In this document: positions 35,574 to 48,824 of the stretch, in pieces | Layout: each line of letters opens with the position of its first letter | Position numbering within the stretch: position 1 is the stretch's first letter | NCBI RefSeq assembly: GCF_027580225.2 | Contig: NC_073342.2 | Location: 16,972,001-17,036,000 of the forward strand | Length of the DNA: 64,000 nucleotides | Reading direction: 5' to 3' | Origin: Misgurnus anguillicaudatus | Taxonomy: Eukaryota; Chordata; Actinopteri; Cypriniformes; Cobitidae | Translations under genes and position numbers: made by a program | Notes under the pieces: model-generated | What the model was told of the DNA's origin: nothing | What the model saw: only the letters and a program-made list of their open reading frames with translations | The model's database searches: none

Positions 35574-35964
35574 TATTTCATTTTTGTGTAATAATAAAAC
35601 TGTCCCTGTCAAAATGATTTGCAGCATCCAGGTTAACATGTGTAATTAGTTTTGATCGGATGTTATCTGAGAATAACAAACCTGCAAACGTCATGAATGA
35701 CCAATCAGAATCAAGCATTTTAACGAGCTCTATAACAAAAATAATGATACCTGTTGAATGCTTTATTCTGATTGGTTGAGAAATGTTCCATGGGTGTTGA
35801 TTATTTTTCAATAACCGCCCACATAACCTTTAAAACGTCTTAAAAATAGGCACCAGAGCAATATTTTTGGTAACAGTGGTATAAGTGGAATAATTGACCC
35901 CGGTCCTTTGAATTATTCGAAATTATACCATGGGTCTGTTGAATGCTGTATTCTAATGCATTGC

Positions 35965-36106
35965 ACCTTGGGTGTGCATTATTCTCTTATAATTCAATGG
36001 CCCGTCGTCAATTATTCCTAACATAATGCACACCCACGGCGTAACTACCTTGGGTGTGCATTATTTTCTTATAATTTAACGGCCCGTCGTCAATTATTCC
36101 TACATA
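35965..36106. repeat. Tandem duplication, 82-bp unit
   Basis: CCTTGGGTGTGCATTATT followed by GGCCCGTCGTCAATTATTCC starts at 35965 and again at 36047; between the copies is an inverse word AATGCACACCCA. The unit is probably part of an older inverted repeat that includes 35880-35960. Confidence 0.75.
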
Positions 36107-37001
36107 ATATAGTATTGATGTTAAAACTGTCTGCATTTACATATCATCATGTATTTAATATTTGAACGAACAAAACTAGATGGAATTTAGCCAAAGGCTC
36201 ATGGATTTTTCACTGTCCCAGCAAACAAACAAAAAATAACATATTCCAGTAGTTGTCAGATTAATGCAAACCCTGCTGGTGTTTGTTGCTGGAATGTAAA
36301 AATTGCAGTTATGTTTGCCAATATTATAAATCCAACAACTACATTTGTTTGTATTGTGGTTGCTGAAACCAGCATTTAAAGAAACTAGCAAAAACACTCC
36401 ATTATAATTATAAGGGTCAGAGCACAGCAGTCATGTAAAACAAAATTACTGTTTTTGATCCAAGAAACCTTGACTAAAATTATAAGTGGACTTTTCTTTT
36501 TCCATCCAATCAAGCTTTACAAAAATGTAAAATACAGCCCTATGAGTTTCTGCACAACATCCCTCAACAGCTATAAAGCTGGAGTTCACCAAACCGCCTG
36601 GACACTGCACAGAAGTCCGATCGGTTTCAACAACTTCAGCATTCCCGAGCCAAAGGCTTACACAGCTATTCAAGTAAAGGAATCGAAAGCCACTGCCCCA
36701 CAGATGTGAGCGTGAGCAATACGGCACACGGTTTTAACTGCGTGTGGGTGTGGCTTTGACCAAATCTCCCTTTTCAGCCTGGACGTCCCCGAGCCCCTTT
36801 CCCGGGTGAGACGCCCCGATCGCGTTTCACCGCTGTGTTTGAACTGCCTCGGCCAAATTACACAGTCAAACACAATGTAGCAATCATAGCGCGGCTTAAA
36901 AATGAACATCACTGAACTGGCAGGAAACTGCACGGGGATTAAGACGCCACATGTTTGAGACGACTGTCATTTTTGAGGGTGTGTCCGAGCGTGTGAAAGT
37001 G

Positions 37002-37060
37002 TATATAAAAAGGACAGAGCTCTTGTTTCCTTTACACACAGACACAGAAACAGGTTTGAC
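37002..37060 (+). promoter_or_regulatory. TATA-like motif in a unique intronic stretch
   Basis: TATATAAAAAGG at 37002-37013 on the plus strand is followed by a pyrimidine-rich stretch about 25-30 bases on (CTTGTTTCCTTTACACACAG). The preceding 400 bases (36560-36960) are G+C- and CpG-richer than the intron. No plausible coding exon follows. A promoter for an antisense noncoding RNA is one reading; chance is another. Confidence 0.2.
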
Positions 37061-37292
37061 AGACAATGGGCCCATTATTTCGACACTTAAGTCACACTTA
37101 AGGTATGAATATTAAATATGAGACGCTAGTCTAGTGAAAGTCATTTACTGATTAAAATCATTCTACATAATGTAAAGAACATTCAGTTAAAAATATAACT
37201 TTGATATCTTTAATATGGATTTTGTCAAAAATTTAATATTTTTTAATTTATCAAAATGGTACACTAAACTGGTCAAGGAGTACTGACCCTTC

Positions 37293-38105
37293 AAGGATTA
37301 GTCCATTTTCTTAAAAACAAAAATCCAGATAATTTACTCACATGTTATCCAAAATGTTGATGTCTTTCTTTGTTCAGTCGAGAAGAAATTATGTTTTTTA
37401 AGGAAAACATTCCAGGATTTTTCTCATTTTAAAGGATTTTAATGGACCCCAACACTTAACAGTTTTAATGTAGTTAAAAATGGCAGTTTCAAAGGACTCT
37501 AAACGATTTCAAACGAGGCGTAAGGGTCTTATCTAGCGAAATGATTTTCATTTTATGAAGAAAAATTAAAAATATGCACTTTTAAACCATAACTTCTCAT
37601 CTTCCTCCGGTCGTGTGACGCGCCAGTGAGACCTCACGTAATACGTTATCACGTCAAGAGGTCACGGATGACATATCAAAACTTTGCCCCAGTGTTTACA
37701 AGTGTGGAGAAAGAGGACCGTTCCGACATTGTTGTATGTCGAATGACACTAATTAATGTCTTTGTGTTAGTTTATTGTTTAAAATGGTCAGCAAATGTGC
37801 ATTTCATGTGTAACACGTGACCTTTCCACAGCATTACGCAATTACGTGAGATCGCCCTGGCTCGTCACACAGCCAGAGGAAGAAGAGAAGTTGTGGTTTA
37901 AAAATGCATATTTTTTTATTTTTCTTTCCAAAAATGACAATCATTTCGCTAGATAAGACCCTTATGCCTCATTTGGGATCGTTTAGAGTCCTTTGAAACT
38001 GCATTTTTAAACTGCATTAAAACTGTTAAGTGTTGGGGTCCATTAAAGTCCATTAAAATGAGAAAAATCCTGGAATGTTTTCCTCAAAAAACATAATTTC
38101 TTCTC
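37293..38105. mobile_element. Family A palindromic element
   Basis: Left arm begins AAGGATTAGTCCATTTTCTT; the core has GACCTCACGTAATACG and the right arm runs to CATAATTTCTTCTCT, where it stops short of the outer terminus found at 11314. Left arm carries an 8-base duplicated AAAGGATTTTAATGG segment. Confidence 0.85.
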
Positions 38106-40204
38106 TTACGTAAATCAGCTGAAATGAATCTCATCGCTTGAGCCTCGACCTAATTTACAATGCAACCTAAATGAATCAAACAAATCTTGTACAGTGCTCT
38201 TAACATCTAAATCCAAAACCAACATGGCTCCCATTGTGGAAAGCACACTGCCTTCACGATGATGTATCACCGTAGTCTACGCTGCCTCATCTTTCTCCAC
38301 CGATCCGAGATTATCTTATGTTTTGGCAAATTTGATGACAAAGCAAGTCAAACTAACAAAAGTTGTAATGCCTTCTTACAACAGCTGATAGAAAAAAGCA
38401 TTACCCAAATTATACATGACATCAACCGTTTCCAGTAAAAGGGGGGAAAAGACATTCCTACTGAATTCTCGCCATTCCTGCCCCCCAGCAACATTTCACG
38501 AGGTCTTAGATCATCCCTCCTTCACCTTTACCAATCTGGACATCAGGCTGATATTTTGACAGGTACTGGGCACAAAATGTCCTGTGCACACCTGGTAAGG
38601 CTAAAGAAAATGACCTTATTTGGGCAACTGTGGATGGAGCAGCTCTTGTCTGCAGGTCATCTGTCTGGTTTTTCTCATTTTCTGCCAAGGTTTGAAAGAT
38701 TTTTAACTACTGCCATTCCATCAGTGAGATGTGTGTTGACTTCATAAAGAAAAGGGCAGGTTTAGTCTTGCAGAACTAGACTTAACACTCTCAGTGTCTT
38801 GTCTATATGTATATATTATAGCTTAGCTTGTTCAGACCTAGAACCGTCCATTAACAGCGGTCTTCAACGTTTTTTGACTAATTGAGGTAACCACTATTTT
38901 CTTAACCTCTAAAAAACTTTAACATAGCATCCTTAAGTTATAATAACATAAAAAATTCAAATCCATATTTTGATTTTCAAATATTTATTATAAAAACTGA
39001 TAATTGTGCTATAAATCTATCGAGTCAATATTTAAACATTTATTCATCTTTGCCATGTTATATTAATTTAGTTGACTAGTGGTAGATACACTGATTAAAA
39101 AAATAAACATTAAATGGCATTAATCAAAACACTTACTTAGTCATATTAAGAATACTGTCATTGCTGCTATCATACTTGGGATGTCGTCGCTGAACTTTTT
39201 TTGACAGCGATCAGCTGTAAAATGTTTGGTCCTGCTCGATTTTTGTTGACTTCGAGTAAAATAATAAAGTTTTTCATAAAATCCCCTGGGGTCAATGTGT
39301 TAGCATGACAGAAGCTTGATGCTGTCATGTGAGAACAAGCAACAGCCGGCATTTTCCGCTTATGTTTTTTCCCCGCCACAAAAAAAACACCACAGGTTTA
39401 TCATTGCCATCAAAATTACTATTTTGTTTATGTTTGTTGATCACAAAGTACAAAATAGATTAACACGACGGATATCTGAATTTTTAATACTGACCTGATA
39501 CAATACTGATTTTGGCGGTAACTACATTTTTGAAAATTCCGTTTATCGCGTTTTGGAACCAAACTTTTTAAATTGATTCTTCGATTTTAATATCAAAATA
39601 AATATTGGAAATTCTTGAATTGATTCTTTATGTATGTGCTTTACTTTAGGGAGGACTTGTAAGGAGTGCCCGATGGCCAGGGGCAGGCGTAAACAATGCT
39701 CGGGACAGAACCGTCACTTGCATGAACAGGCCGGTCATCACAAAAGTTGGTAATTTGTATGTGTTTTAGGCCATGCTAATTTAAATATTTATAAGCTGCA
39801 TTGCAAGGCTTCAGACAGCACGGAAATACTGGGTTCACGTTTCCTTGTGCTTAAATGGACATATTTACACAAATTATTTTCAAAATTCCACAATTATACT
39901 TGTAAATACGTTTTTTGTGTAAATGTGAAAAATTCAACTTAAAGGGACAGCAAACAGATAAATTCCATGTATGAAAAAAATATGTTTTTAATTGCAATAT
40001 CGATTTAGGACTGAATCGAATCGGAACCATATACAAAATAGTTTCATCGAATCGCCAAATTGGTCGCAATACCCAGCCCTAACATGCATCAAATTAAGAC
40101 TGGATTTACATAATTTGTTATGATGGTTATGCTATAAATATTTTTAAAATGTTTTAATTACATTCATAATTTTAAATTAACCGAATAGATTGTATCATAG
40201 AAAC

Positions 40205-40948
40205 TAGAGATGCATCAATATGAAATTTTTCCTTCCATACCGATATACAATTATTCAGACTAATATCTGCTGATATGGATAGTTTGATGGTTATATTAAC
40301 TTGCATTCTGAAATTTAAATTTTCTGAATGTTATTAATTTATATATTGACCATCAATATTAAACATTAGACTAGTGATGTTTCTTTACATTTTCTATACA
40401 CAGAGCTAAAATTCATTGAATTTTCCTGTTCTCTTTTGGTTGACAGGATATATCGGTCATGACTATTGGTTGTTTTGAAAGGAAAAAAACACCGGTTTGC
40501 AACATTTTATTATGTTCTTACCTCAACTTAGATTAATTAATACATACCTATCTTTTTTCAATGCATGCTCTTTTAATCAATGTACAGCGCTTCGTGAATG
40601 TGTTAGCATTTAGCCTAGCCCCATTCATTCCTATGGCTCCAAACAAAAGTTGTATTTTGTGCCACCATACGTACTCGTGTAACTACTCATGTAAGAGTCT
40701 TTAAATAGGGAAAACATGGAAGTGTTTGGTGGCTTCTAAATTCATCCCTGTTTGGATCCTAAGTAATGAATGGGGCTAGGCTAAATGCTAACACATTCAC
40801 GAGGCGCTGTACAAAGATTAAAAAAGCACGCATTGAAAAATATAGCGATGTATTAATTCATGTAAGTTGAGGTAAGAACATAGTAAAATATTGAAAAAAA
40901 CAGTGGTGTTTTCTTTAAATTATCGGCGGATATATTGATGCATCTCTA
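40205..40948. mobile_element. hAT-type element containing a Family B insertion
   Basis: Ends TAGAGATGCATCAATAT and ATATTGATGCATCTCTA are exact inverted repeats. Flanks ATAGAAAC (40197-40204) and ATAGGATT (40949-40956) agree at 5 of 8 positions, a weak duplication. The Family B palindrome occupies 40478-40915 inside it. Confidence 0.75.
40478..40915. mobile_element. Family B palindromic element, nested
   Basis: Begins AAAGGAAAAAAACACCGG and ends CAGTGGTGTTTTCTTTAA; arms hold TTAGCCTAGCCCCATTCATT and the inverse AATGAATGGGGCTAGGCTAA. It interrupts the hAT-type element at 40205-40948 and is therefore younger. Confidence 0.88.
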
Positions 40949-42412
40949 ATAGGATTGTTATGCTCTTCATTTTAATATTTTTTATTATTAGGCTATTAAT
41001 GCATTTCTGTTTGATGCTTAATTTCATTTTTCAAATAAATAAACAAACAAACAAACAAACAAATAAATAAATAAAAATGTTGCATTCAAACTATATTTTG
41101 AGGAGCCCCATATCAACACGGAGCATTAAGTGTCAACAGATTTGTCAGAGAAAATGATTAATATATTATGATTAATTAGTGAATGATGTTGTGTGTTTAT
41201 GTATGTAAAGAACTACAATGGTGGACCAATATGGAGGCAAACCGGTCTCATCAGTTTTTGTGCGTCAGGTGTCTCGGGTTGTCATATGCCTATGCCTACA
41301 TGTTCATCACACACTGCAGATTTTAAATTGGTGTTCTTACTGTTATTTTTTGTTTCTTTATAGTTATGCCCAGCACACATTGGTTTTGAAAGTGCTCTAT
41401 AAATAAAAGTTGAGTTGAGCAGATCAGATTGGAGTAAACATAAGATATGCATCAGATGGACTATGACGAATTTACGGGTGTGTCATTTAAATCAGAAACT
41501 AGGACAACCATAACCTAATAAAAGAGACAATAAGCACACAGCCTAAAGTGAAATTGTATTACTCAGAGGTTTTATTGCTCTTTCTGAGCTGACGTCGGCA
41601 GCTTTTACTTCTTCTCTCCTGTCTCTCACATATCTTGTCTTTTTAATCTCTACATTTTTTTCAAAAGGTAACATTTGCTTGTTTCCATCTCATCTTCACC
41701 TGCTTCTCCACCCTCAACCCATTCGTAATGGATCCATCATTTGATCAAATAATGAAGGTTCAGTCAGTTCAGACGTGTGTTTAGTAAAAACACCGAACGT
41801 TTGTTACGTGTTCGTTCCGAGTGATGTTGTTTTTGAGCAGGCGCAGCACAAACGGCACAAGATGTGGGATATTCAATAGCCTCGGGGCCTGCACGACAGT
41901 AAACAGACACGCCAAACGCAAGCACAAGCAGGCACACATACATTAATGCGAGTCATCACGTTTTACTCAAAGAAAACAATGCATAAAGACGTGAATGCAA
42001 TGGTTTGTGTGCATAAGTCTAAACCCATCCATTAGCTGTTGCCTTTGGCACTGGGAAAGACAATCGCTCCTCTCTCCTTTGTGAGGAAACAAAGGCAACA
42101 CTGTTATTTAACGAAAACGCTGCAGTTTGACTCTTAAACACATTATAGGGGACTACGTACAGGTGTACAGGGCAAACAGATGAATCACAAGGGTCCACAG
42201 ATTCAACTGGTGCTAGTACTTGGATGTAAGAATGCCTAATATAAACCCACTGGAGTCATTTGAGCTTTGCGATCTTTAACCTCATACAGGATAACATGAC
42301 AACCTTTCGAAATTTCATTTCATAGCTTCACAGCAAGTGTGGAGCCAATTTTCAGGCCTCCAAGGGAACAAGTGTGTAACCCAGAGGGCAGATGTCAAAG
42401 GTTAAGTCCTAC

Positions 42413-42535
42413 CTATCGGTGTCATCTTGACTTTTGGGATTGAACTGTTGTGTGGCCCCTCTTCCAGAGCTCATTTCATCCAAGACCCGGTTAACACCAC
42501 GGGTGTACGTGTTCAGCCCTCCATCCGTCATGTAG
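42413..42535 (-). CDS. nav3: nav3 exon F
   Basis: 123 nt, phase 2 in and out. Acceptor TTTCTGCAG, donor GTAGGA. Encodes (G)YMTDGGLNTYTRGVNRVLD, EMSSGRGATQQFNPKSQDDT and D. The SGYMTDGGL.LYTRRLNR block of NAV3 identifies it. It is the last regular exon before the 21-kb intron. Confidence 0.96.
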
Positions 42536-43831
42536 CTGCAGAAACACACAGACGAGGTGATATCAATTCTTTGCAATGTCAATCAAACGCAATAACAGGT
42601 GTACTGTCGTGTTTTATCTGTAATCGGATCACAAACAAAATGTCTCGTGTAACGCCGTGTACAACATAAATCTTTTTGCATGATCTGTCATCTGCTTTTT
42701 TACCCGTTGTATCTCAGTGTTCATATTCATAACAAATGCTTTCAATTATCGCTCCGTGCAAACAGGAACGTCTGTCAATGTCTTGGAAATTCAGCCCACA
42801 GGAAAAACCAGTTTGACCACGCGTAAAGCTTAAATGGAAAAGTGCTATGGTTGTGTTTTCGTGCCCATCAGAATATCAACAACGTGTTTCTTTAACGTCA
42901 TATTATTATTATTATTATTAAGTGGCATGCAATATATTCAGCCCATGTCATGCACAAATTTAATACTGTCAAGTCAATACATTTTCATTGACCATAATAT
43001 GTTTATCTATCAGTTATTGTTAAATAAATGTAAGTTTAGATAGTACATGTACAGTTCAAGGAATAAAACCAGGTGTTTAGCTCTGTACAATTCATCTTTA
43101 AAGTCTGAGCTTTAACGGTTAATGATGATGTTGACTTGACACTGAATGTTTTGACAATAGTATGCACAGTTTACAGTATGCACACTACATTCAACAAAGG
43201 GTTAAAGTCTACACTACAAAAATTGTCATAAAATGGCCCCAAACTGTCACTGTACAGTACCCATTATTAAAAGGTACTGACATGTACCATTTAGGAACAT
43301 ATATGTGTACATTTGGTACCAATATGTACCTCTGAGGTACTAATCTGAACTCTTTAGATGCAAAGGTGTACTGCCCCATGTACAGCTATAGGGACCATTT
43401 TTGACCATATGTTGCACTCACAGACAATTAGTAAATGCATATTTTTGGCCTCTTCTTAATGTGCCATAGAAAAAAATTATTTTCAAAGTTCAGGTAAGAA
43501 ATAAACATAAAACTTACATCATCATAATATCATTTAAACAATGAAACAGATTCAAATACAAATGCCTTAAACATTAAGTTTTTTTGATTTTCTTCTTAAA
43601 ATTTATAAACTATGTGATCTTAAACTAGACTCCAAAACATACAATACAACACAACAAAATCCAAACCAGCAAATAACAACATTCACTTACCTACTAAAGG
43701 TCATAAACCAGCACTGTGATCATCAAGAAAGTTTATTTGATAGATTCACATGACTGTCTGTCGACTTAAGGTGTGTTTGTGATTCTAGTGTGACTATCTA
43801 TGAATTCTTAACATCCCTAAGGACACATTGC

Positions 43832-43833
<2 letters not shown>

Positions 43834-43898
<65 letters not shown>
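43834..43898. repeat. GA microsatellite
   Basis: Uninterrupted (GA)n of about 65 bases. Confidence 0.98.
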
Positions 43899-43900
<2 letters not shown>

Positions 43901-44337
43901 TGGGGAAGTCGGTGGGTTGGACTGCAGGCAAAAGTGGACAGTTGAGCTCTGTGAGACAGTGTTTTAACCCAAGGCAATAGCTGAATGGTGTTTGCTCTGT
44001 TGAGCGGCTAATGTTTTGAACAGGTTCTCAATAGGACTCACTTGCCCTTTGGGGACCTGCAACCTGAGTCATCAAATGCTTGAAACTACTGCTGGGGAAA
44101 CCAGCAAATGCACAACAAAATCTTATTGGAGTTTAAATAATGAAAATGAATCACAAATGCGAAACACATTTCGATATCATTGCACTCAAAAGAACCATTT
44201 CTGAAAAGTCCATATGAAGTGGGCTACATTTGTTGTGTTCCTCATGCACATTGATAAGCTGCAACTACAATAAAAATGTGTTTCTGTAGCTCAGTTGGTA
44301 GAGCATTGCATTAGCAGCACAAAGATCATGGGTTTAA

Positions 44338-45728
44338 AGGGGACATATCATGAAAATCTGACTTTTGTCATGTGTTAGTGCTATAATTGGGTCTCCAGTG
44401 CTTCTATCAACCTAAAAAATGTGAAAAAGATCAACCCAGTAACTTAGCTTTGGTAAACCATTCTCTGCAAGCATGTGAAAAAATAGGTCATTGAAATTTG
44501 GCTCCACTTGTGATGTCAGAAGGGGATCTTGCTATAATAATATTGACCCTTAATCTGCACTATCCAACCTCGACACTGCCATTTAGTGCACAGATCAGCT
44601 AATTTGCATTTAAAAGGACACACCCAAAGACGGCACATTGGCCACCTACAAAGTGACAATTTTAACATAATAAATGGTCTATATTGTGTTTTGAGCTAAA
44701 ACTTCACATACATATTCTGGGGACAGCAAAGATTTATTTTACATCTCTTACAACTCTCGTCAATTAAGAGAAAACATTTGCTAAAAAAAGTTAATCTGCA
44801 ATACCGCAATTATCTACTAGATTACACAATTTATGAAAAAAGAACTGAAGAAAAAACATTATATACTAAATTTTAAACTCTATGTATGTTTTGATAATTG
44901 TTTGAATCTGATCTATTACAAAATTCCTTCTCAAAAATGCAATTATTTTAGCTTTTGGCTAAAACATTTTTATTTTTAAAGAAAAATACCCATATTTAAA
45001 GGAGCAGTATGTAGGATTGTGGCTAAAACTGGTACTGCAATCACACAACTGGTGGCCAATACCCAAAATGACAACATAAACATTAGTTGAGGGCTACAAC
45101 TCCACTTTTTAAATAACAAGATCCTGGCCGGACCACTGTTATCAGTGATATAAGTATTTAAAATGAAAATTATTTCTTAATGTCTAGTGACATATCAGGG
45201 CCATTTTATGATTCATTGATATAAATTTCTTACATACTGTTCCTTTAAGAGTTTAAAGGAAGAGAAAAAATATAGATAGGATGAAATGTTTTTTCCCCGT
45301 TTTGTTATTTGTTTGAAAGCAGAGGGTCTGTTCTTTTATTTGATATATTTGAAGAGTTTGTTGCAAAACGAGTTTTTTTAATTGTTCAGAAATCTAGTTT
45401 TTTTTTGGTAGTGCATTTCCAAATAATATCAATTCAACTGCAGTTGGTTTGTTTTGATTTAAACCTTCATAACTTAAAAATACAGCTAAGTAGCACCATA
45501 AAACAAAAAAATAACGTGATAACATAATAATAAACATGTTTTGACAAAAATGTTAAAAACGGATTTATCTCGTAAATGAAGTAACTTCATTTGTATGTGT
45601 ATATATTTTTAGAAGAAAATTTTCCTGGAAGGCATTTTGTGAAACTTAAAAAAAAAAATGCTGACGGGCAACTTTTCAAAAAATGGCTGTCAGGGAATGA
45701 GTTAAAATTGTCTTGTGAAATGTCCCCT
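44338..45728. mobile_element. TTAA-flanked (piggyBac-type) non-autonomous element in a SINE
   Basis: TTAA at 44334-44337 and 45729-45732. Ends AGGGGACATATCATGAAAAT and TTGTGAAATGTCCCCT are inverted. 1391 bp including a nested 245-bp TTAA element at 45000-45244. No transposase frame is recognisable; the open frame at 45309-45527 has no known similarity. Confidence 0.85.
45000..45244. mobile_element. TTAA-flanked miniature element, nested
   Basis: TTAA at 44996-44999 and 45245-45248. Ends AGGAGCAGTATGTAGGATT and CTTACATACTGTTCCT are inverted. It lies inside the larger TTAA element at 44338-45728. Confidence 0.85.
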
Positions 45729-46285
45729 TTAATTCCCAGGAACACACATGCCGGTACTGTAAATGCATTCCATGTCCTCTTATTAAAGAGAGCGACGTCA
45801 CAATGTTAGATTTGCGCCGCCTTAGTCAACTCACACCCACAGCTGCTGGTTATGACAATCTTAATACACACCCATCCTACACACATCCTTTATCCTAATC
45901 TCTCATTTCCTGCTGCGAGGCGATCAAAGTTTCATCATCAGCTGCTGACTAACCTGTAGGGCGCGTGAGGCATTTCAGGTATAGGCAAATTCGGGAGCGT
46001 CTCCAAACGTCATACAAAGAATTTATGAGTTTTCATTCAGCTGCAGGCAATGATTCATCAGGTTTGATTCATATGAGTCAGTAAATATGAATTGCACAAT
46101 CATGCTGTTCAAAAGATCTAGTATAGACTATGTACCCAGAGTATTAAAAAGATAATGTACTGCATATGCATAAATCAGTTTTGGTGTCCGTAGTATACAA
46201 ATAATGTTAACCTGACTTATATATGCATGATAAATTTGACTCAAAATGACTATTTAATAAATATAATAAAATCATTAGATATTAA

Positions 46286-46764
46286 AGGGACATTCCACTT
46301 TTCCAGCTCCGCTAGAGTTAAACATTTGATTTTTACCGTTTTGGAATCCATTCAGCCAATCTCCGGGTCTGGTGGTACCACTTTTAGCATAGCTTAGCAC
46401 AATCCATTGAATCTGATTAGACCATTTAGCATGTGGTAACTTTCAATAACAGAGGACTACTTTCGGGCGCTGTGTAATAATATCATTGTGTCTGCTGCAG
46501 CCATGTTACGGCAGCAAAGTCCTTGATTATTACGCCAGAATGAGAGTTCCTAGCCATATCGGCCTAGAAAATCACAACTTTTATTTTTTAATCAGTCTTA
46601 GTACACGATGTAACTACAGAAGAGTCAAGCTTTAAATAGAAAAAAATATCGAAACTCCCTGGCTAATTTTTAGCGCGATGCTAAATGGCTAATCAGATTC
46701 AATGAATTATGCTAAGCTATGCTAAAAGTGCTACCGCCATACCCAAAAAAGTGGAGTGTCCCTT
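46286..46764. mobile_element. Family C palindromic element, TTAA-flanked
   Basis: TTAA at 46282-46285 and 46765-46768. Ends AGGGACATTCCAC and GTGGAGTGTCCCT(T). Part of the right arm is deleted compared with the copy at 30917; the centre keeps GCAGCCATGTTACGGCAGCA. Confidence 0.88.
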
Positions 46765-47262
46765 TTAAGGTATGTTTTTATCACAACATTTCCTTACAAA
46801 AAGGTCCTAGTTATGATTTTTCATGGTATTATTTTAGATTTATTTAGACCTTGTAGTAGAATATCATGGTATTTGCTGCTGTATTTTTATAGGGATCGTC
46901 TGTGATTGTGATTGACTTCAATGCACAGGCATTTTTATAATATTAATATGCACAAAATTGGGACAATAGCTTTTGTTTAACATTGGTTACTGAGCAACAA
47001 AGGCTTGTTAACATTGGTTTGACCAGTAAATCATTGTGGTCCAAGTGGGTGATGTATTGGCCCTGACCTAGTAACCTGCTGTAAGTCATTTAACAGAGTT
47101 GCAGATGGATAGACCGACCTGAGGTGGAATGTTTGTTTTTCGTTGTTATTCACTAAAAGATGTTACCCTGCCTGTAGCTATAGTGTTTTTACGGTTTTCT
47201 ACATAAAATGATCATACATAATGTATACAACAATATGTGAAAATATAACCTAATATCTTTAA

Positions 47263-47501
47263 AGGCGGGGTGCATGATTTTTGAAAAACACTTTGAAAAA
47301 GGGATTCGTGCAGACTACCAAAACACACTTGTAGCAAATCAGCAGTAAGGGGCGTGTCTACTAACCAACATCGTTGCCTGGGTTGCGTATGTGTGGGGCG
47401 GGTCTATCAAAAGAAGGTCCAGATTCTATTAGGGTAGGGGCGTGTTTGTTTAGGTGATTTGAAATGTCAACATTGGCTTTCAGAGATGATGCACCCCGCC
47501 T
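47263..47501. mobile_element. TTAA-flanked miniature element inside a Family F repeat
   Basis: TTAA at 47259-47262 and 47502-47505. Ends AGGCGGGGTGCATGATTTTT and GATGATGCACCCCGCCT are inverted. The Family F repeat resumes on the far side (ATATTGACTGATCATC...CAGACAGGGTCACATA to about 47595). Confidence 0.88.
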
Positions 47502-48403
47502 TTAATATTGACTGATCATCAAAAGTCAAAAACTGAAATCAATGATCTTTGATGCTTTTAGACTTTAGCCTGAATTTCACAGACAGGGTCACATACAATA
47601 ACTTTGATGATCTATTCAAGAACTAAATTCATTATTTCCATGGGATTTCATTTTATTAGTGTTGTTTTCAACCGAGCATGGGTAACTGGTCCGATATGAG
47701 CACAGAGTACCAAGTTAAGCAAATAAAAAGCTAGTAATACAAGCCAAGGCATCAAGTTTTAGGCTGTAAAATCCCAATGTTGACTCCCTTTCAAAATTCA
47801 TCCATATATGGTTACAATAATTGGACTTGAAAGCTTTCCAACTATGATCAAATGTCCCACAAAGATTTTCTTATGAAAGAATCACTGAACTGAGATTCAA
47901 GAATGAGCGAAAGAAATACAGGAATCTATTAAACAATGTCTGCCTGATTCCCGTTTAAACAAGACTCCGGCTGTGCATTGTCGCATGTACCATTTCCAAA
48001 TTTGGACTTGACCTCATATCTAGCACTCGAGGTCAGATGGTCACCGATTTTTCCACAGTCATCTAAATACATGTGAGGTAAATTCTAAACCTCAAGTGTG
48101 TTTTTTCAGTTTTTCCCTTAACGCCCCAAATATTCATCTCTTAAGATCTAGCTATGGATATTTCCCATGACCCTTGACTCCCACAGGCTACACGTTGCGT
48201 ACGGAGGGTTTTCATGTCTAACTGACAGATAGTGAAATACACAGCTGATAACAGACGGGCATATATTGCTAAAAGGAAAGAGCTATAAAGATCCTCCAAG
48301 TTGCAGTTGCACTGTATTATATACAGCAGCAGATCCAGAGACTTTGTAATGTATTATTAATATAATATATATATTATATAATATATATTTTAACTGTATA
48401 TTA

Positions 48404-48824
48404 AAAGAAAACACCACCGTTTTTCAATATTTTAATATGTTCTTACCTCAACTTAGACAAATTAATACAGTGCGTGCACTTTTAATCTTTGTACAGCACA
48501 CCGTGAATGTGTTAGCTTTTAGCCTAGCCCCATTCATTCCTTAGGATCCAAACAGGGATGAATTTAGAAGCCACCAAACACTCTTATTTTCCCTATTTAA
48601 AGACTGTTACATGAGTAGTTACGCGAGTAAGTATGGTGGCACAAAATAAAACTTTTGTTTGGAGCCATAGGAATGAATGGGGCTAGGCTAAATGCTAACA
48701 CATTCACGAAGCGCTTTACAAAGATTAAAAGTGCACGCATTGAAAAAAGATAGGTATGGATTCATTCATATAAGTTGAGGTAAGAACATCGTAAAATATT
48801 GAAAAACGGTGGTGTTTGCCTTTA
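48404..48824. mobile_element. Family B palindromic element
   Basis: Ends AAGAAAACACCACCGTTTTT and AAAAACGGTGGTGTTTGCCTTT; two arms of about 190 bases carry TTAGCCTAGCCCCATTCATT and its inverse. The best preserved Family B copy in the window. Confidence 0.9.

Larger units (their letters stand above)
21233..42412. other. 21-kb intron between exons G and F
   Basis: The longest intron in the window. It holds a degenerate SINE (about 21550-21650), a 2.35-kb satellite, a candidate internal first exon with CpG-bearing flank, nested miniature transposons (26215-29800), two Family C elements, one Family A element, a hAT-type element with a nested Family B copy, and several stretches of apparently unique, less AT-rich DNA (30050-30430, 36560-37060, 41560-42060) listed separately or in the findings. 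No ordinary nav3 exon is missing here: exons F and G join in phase as DDTD-S-WDDSSS, as in other NAV3 proteins. Confidence 0.8.
44284..45765 (+). repeat. tRNA-derived SINE split by a TTAA element
   Basis: The head GTAGCTCAGTTGGTAGAGCA (A box) through ATCATGGGTTTAA is at 44287-44337, and the remainder of the B box, TTAATTCCCAGGAACACACA, continues at 45729. Rejoining the two halves across the duplicated TTAA restores the usual B-box spacing, so the insertion hit the B box itself and should have silenced this SINE copy. Confidence 0.82.

Noticed and set aside
36176..36933. Minus-strand frames as a third internal first exon of nav3
   Set aside because: No frame here ends at a donor in phase 2 after a plausible start with enough coding sequence; only the TATA-like motif on the other strand is kept, as a weak observation.
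44284..44337. A tRNA gene
   Set aside because: A and B box words are present, but the stems do not form, the B box is mutated, and the copy is split by a transposon; it is a SINE head.
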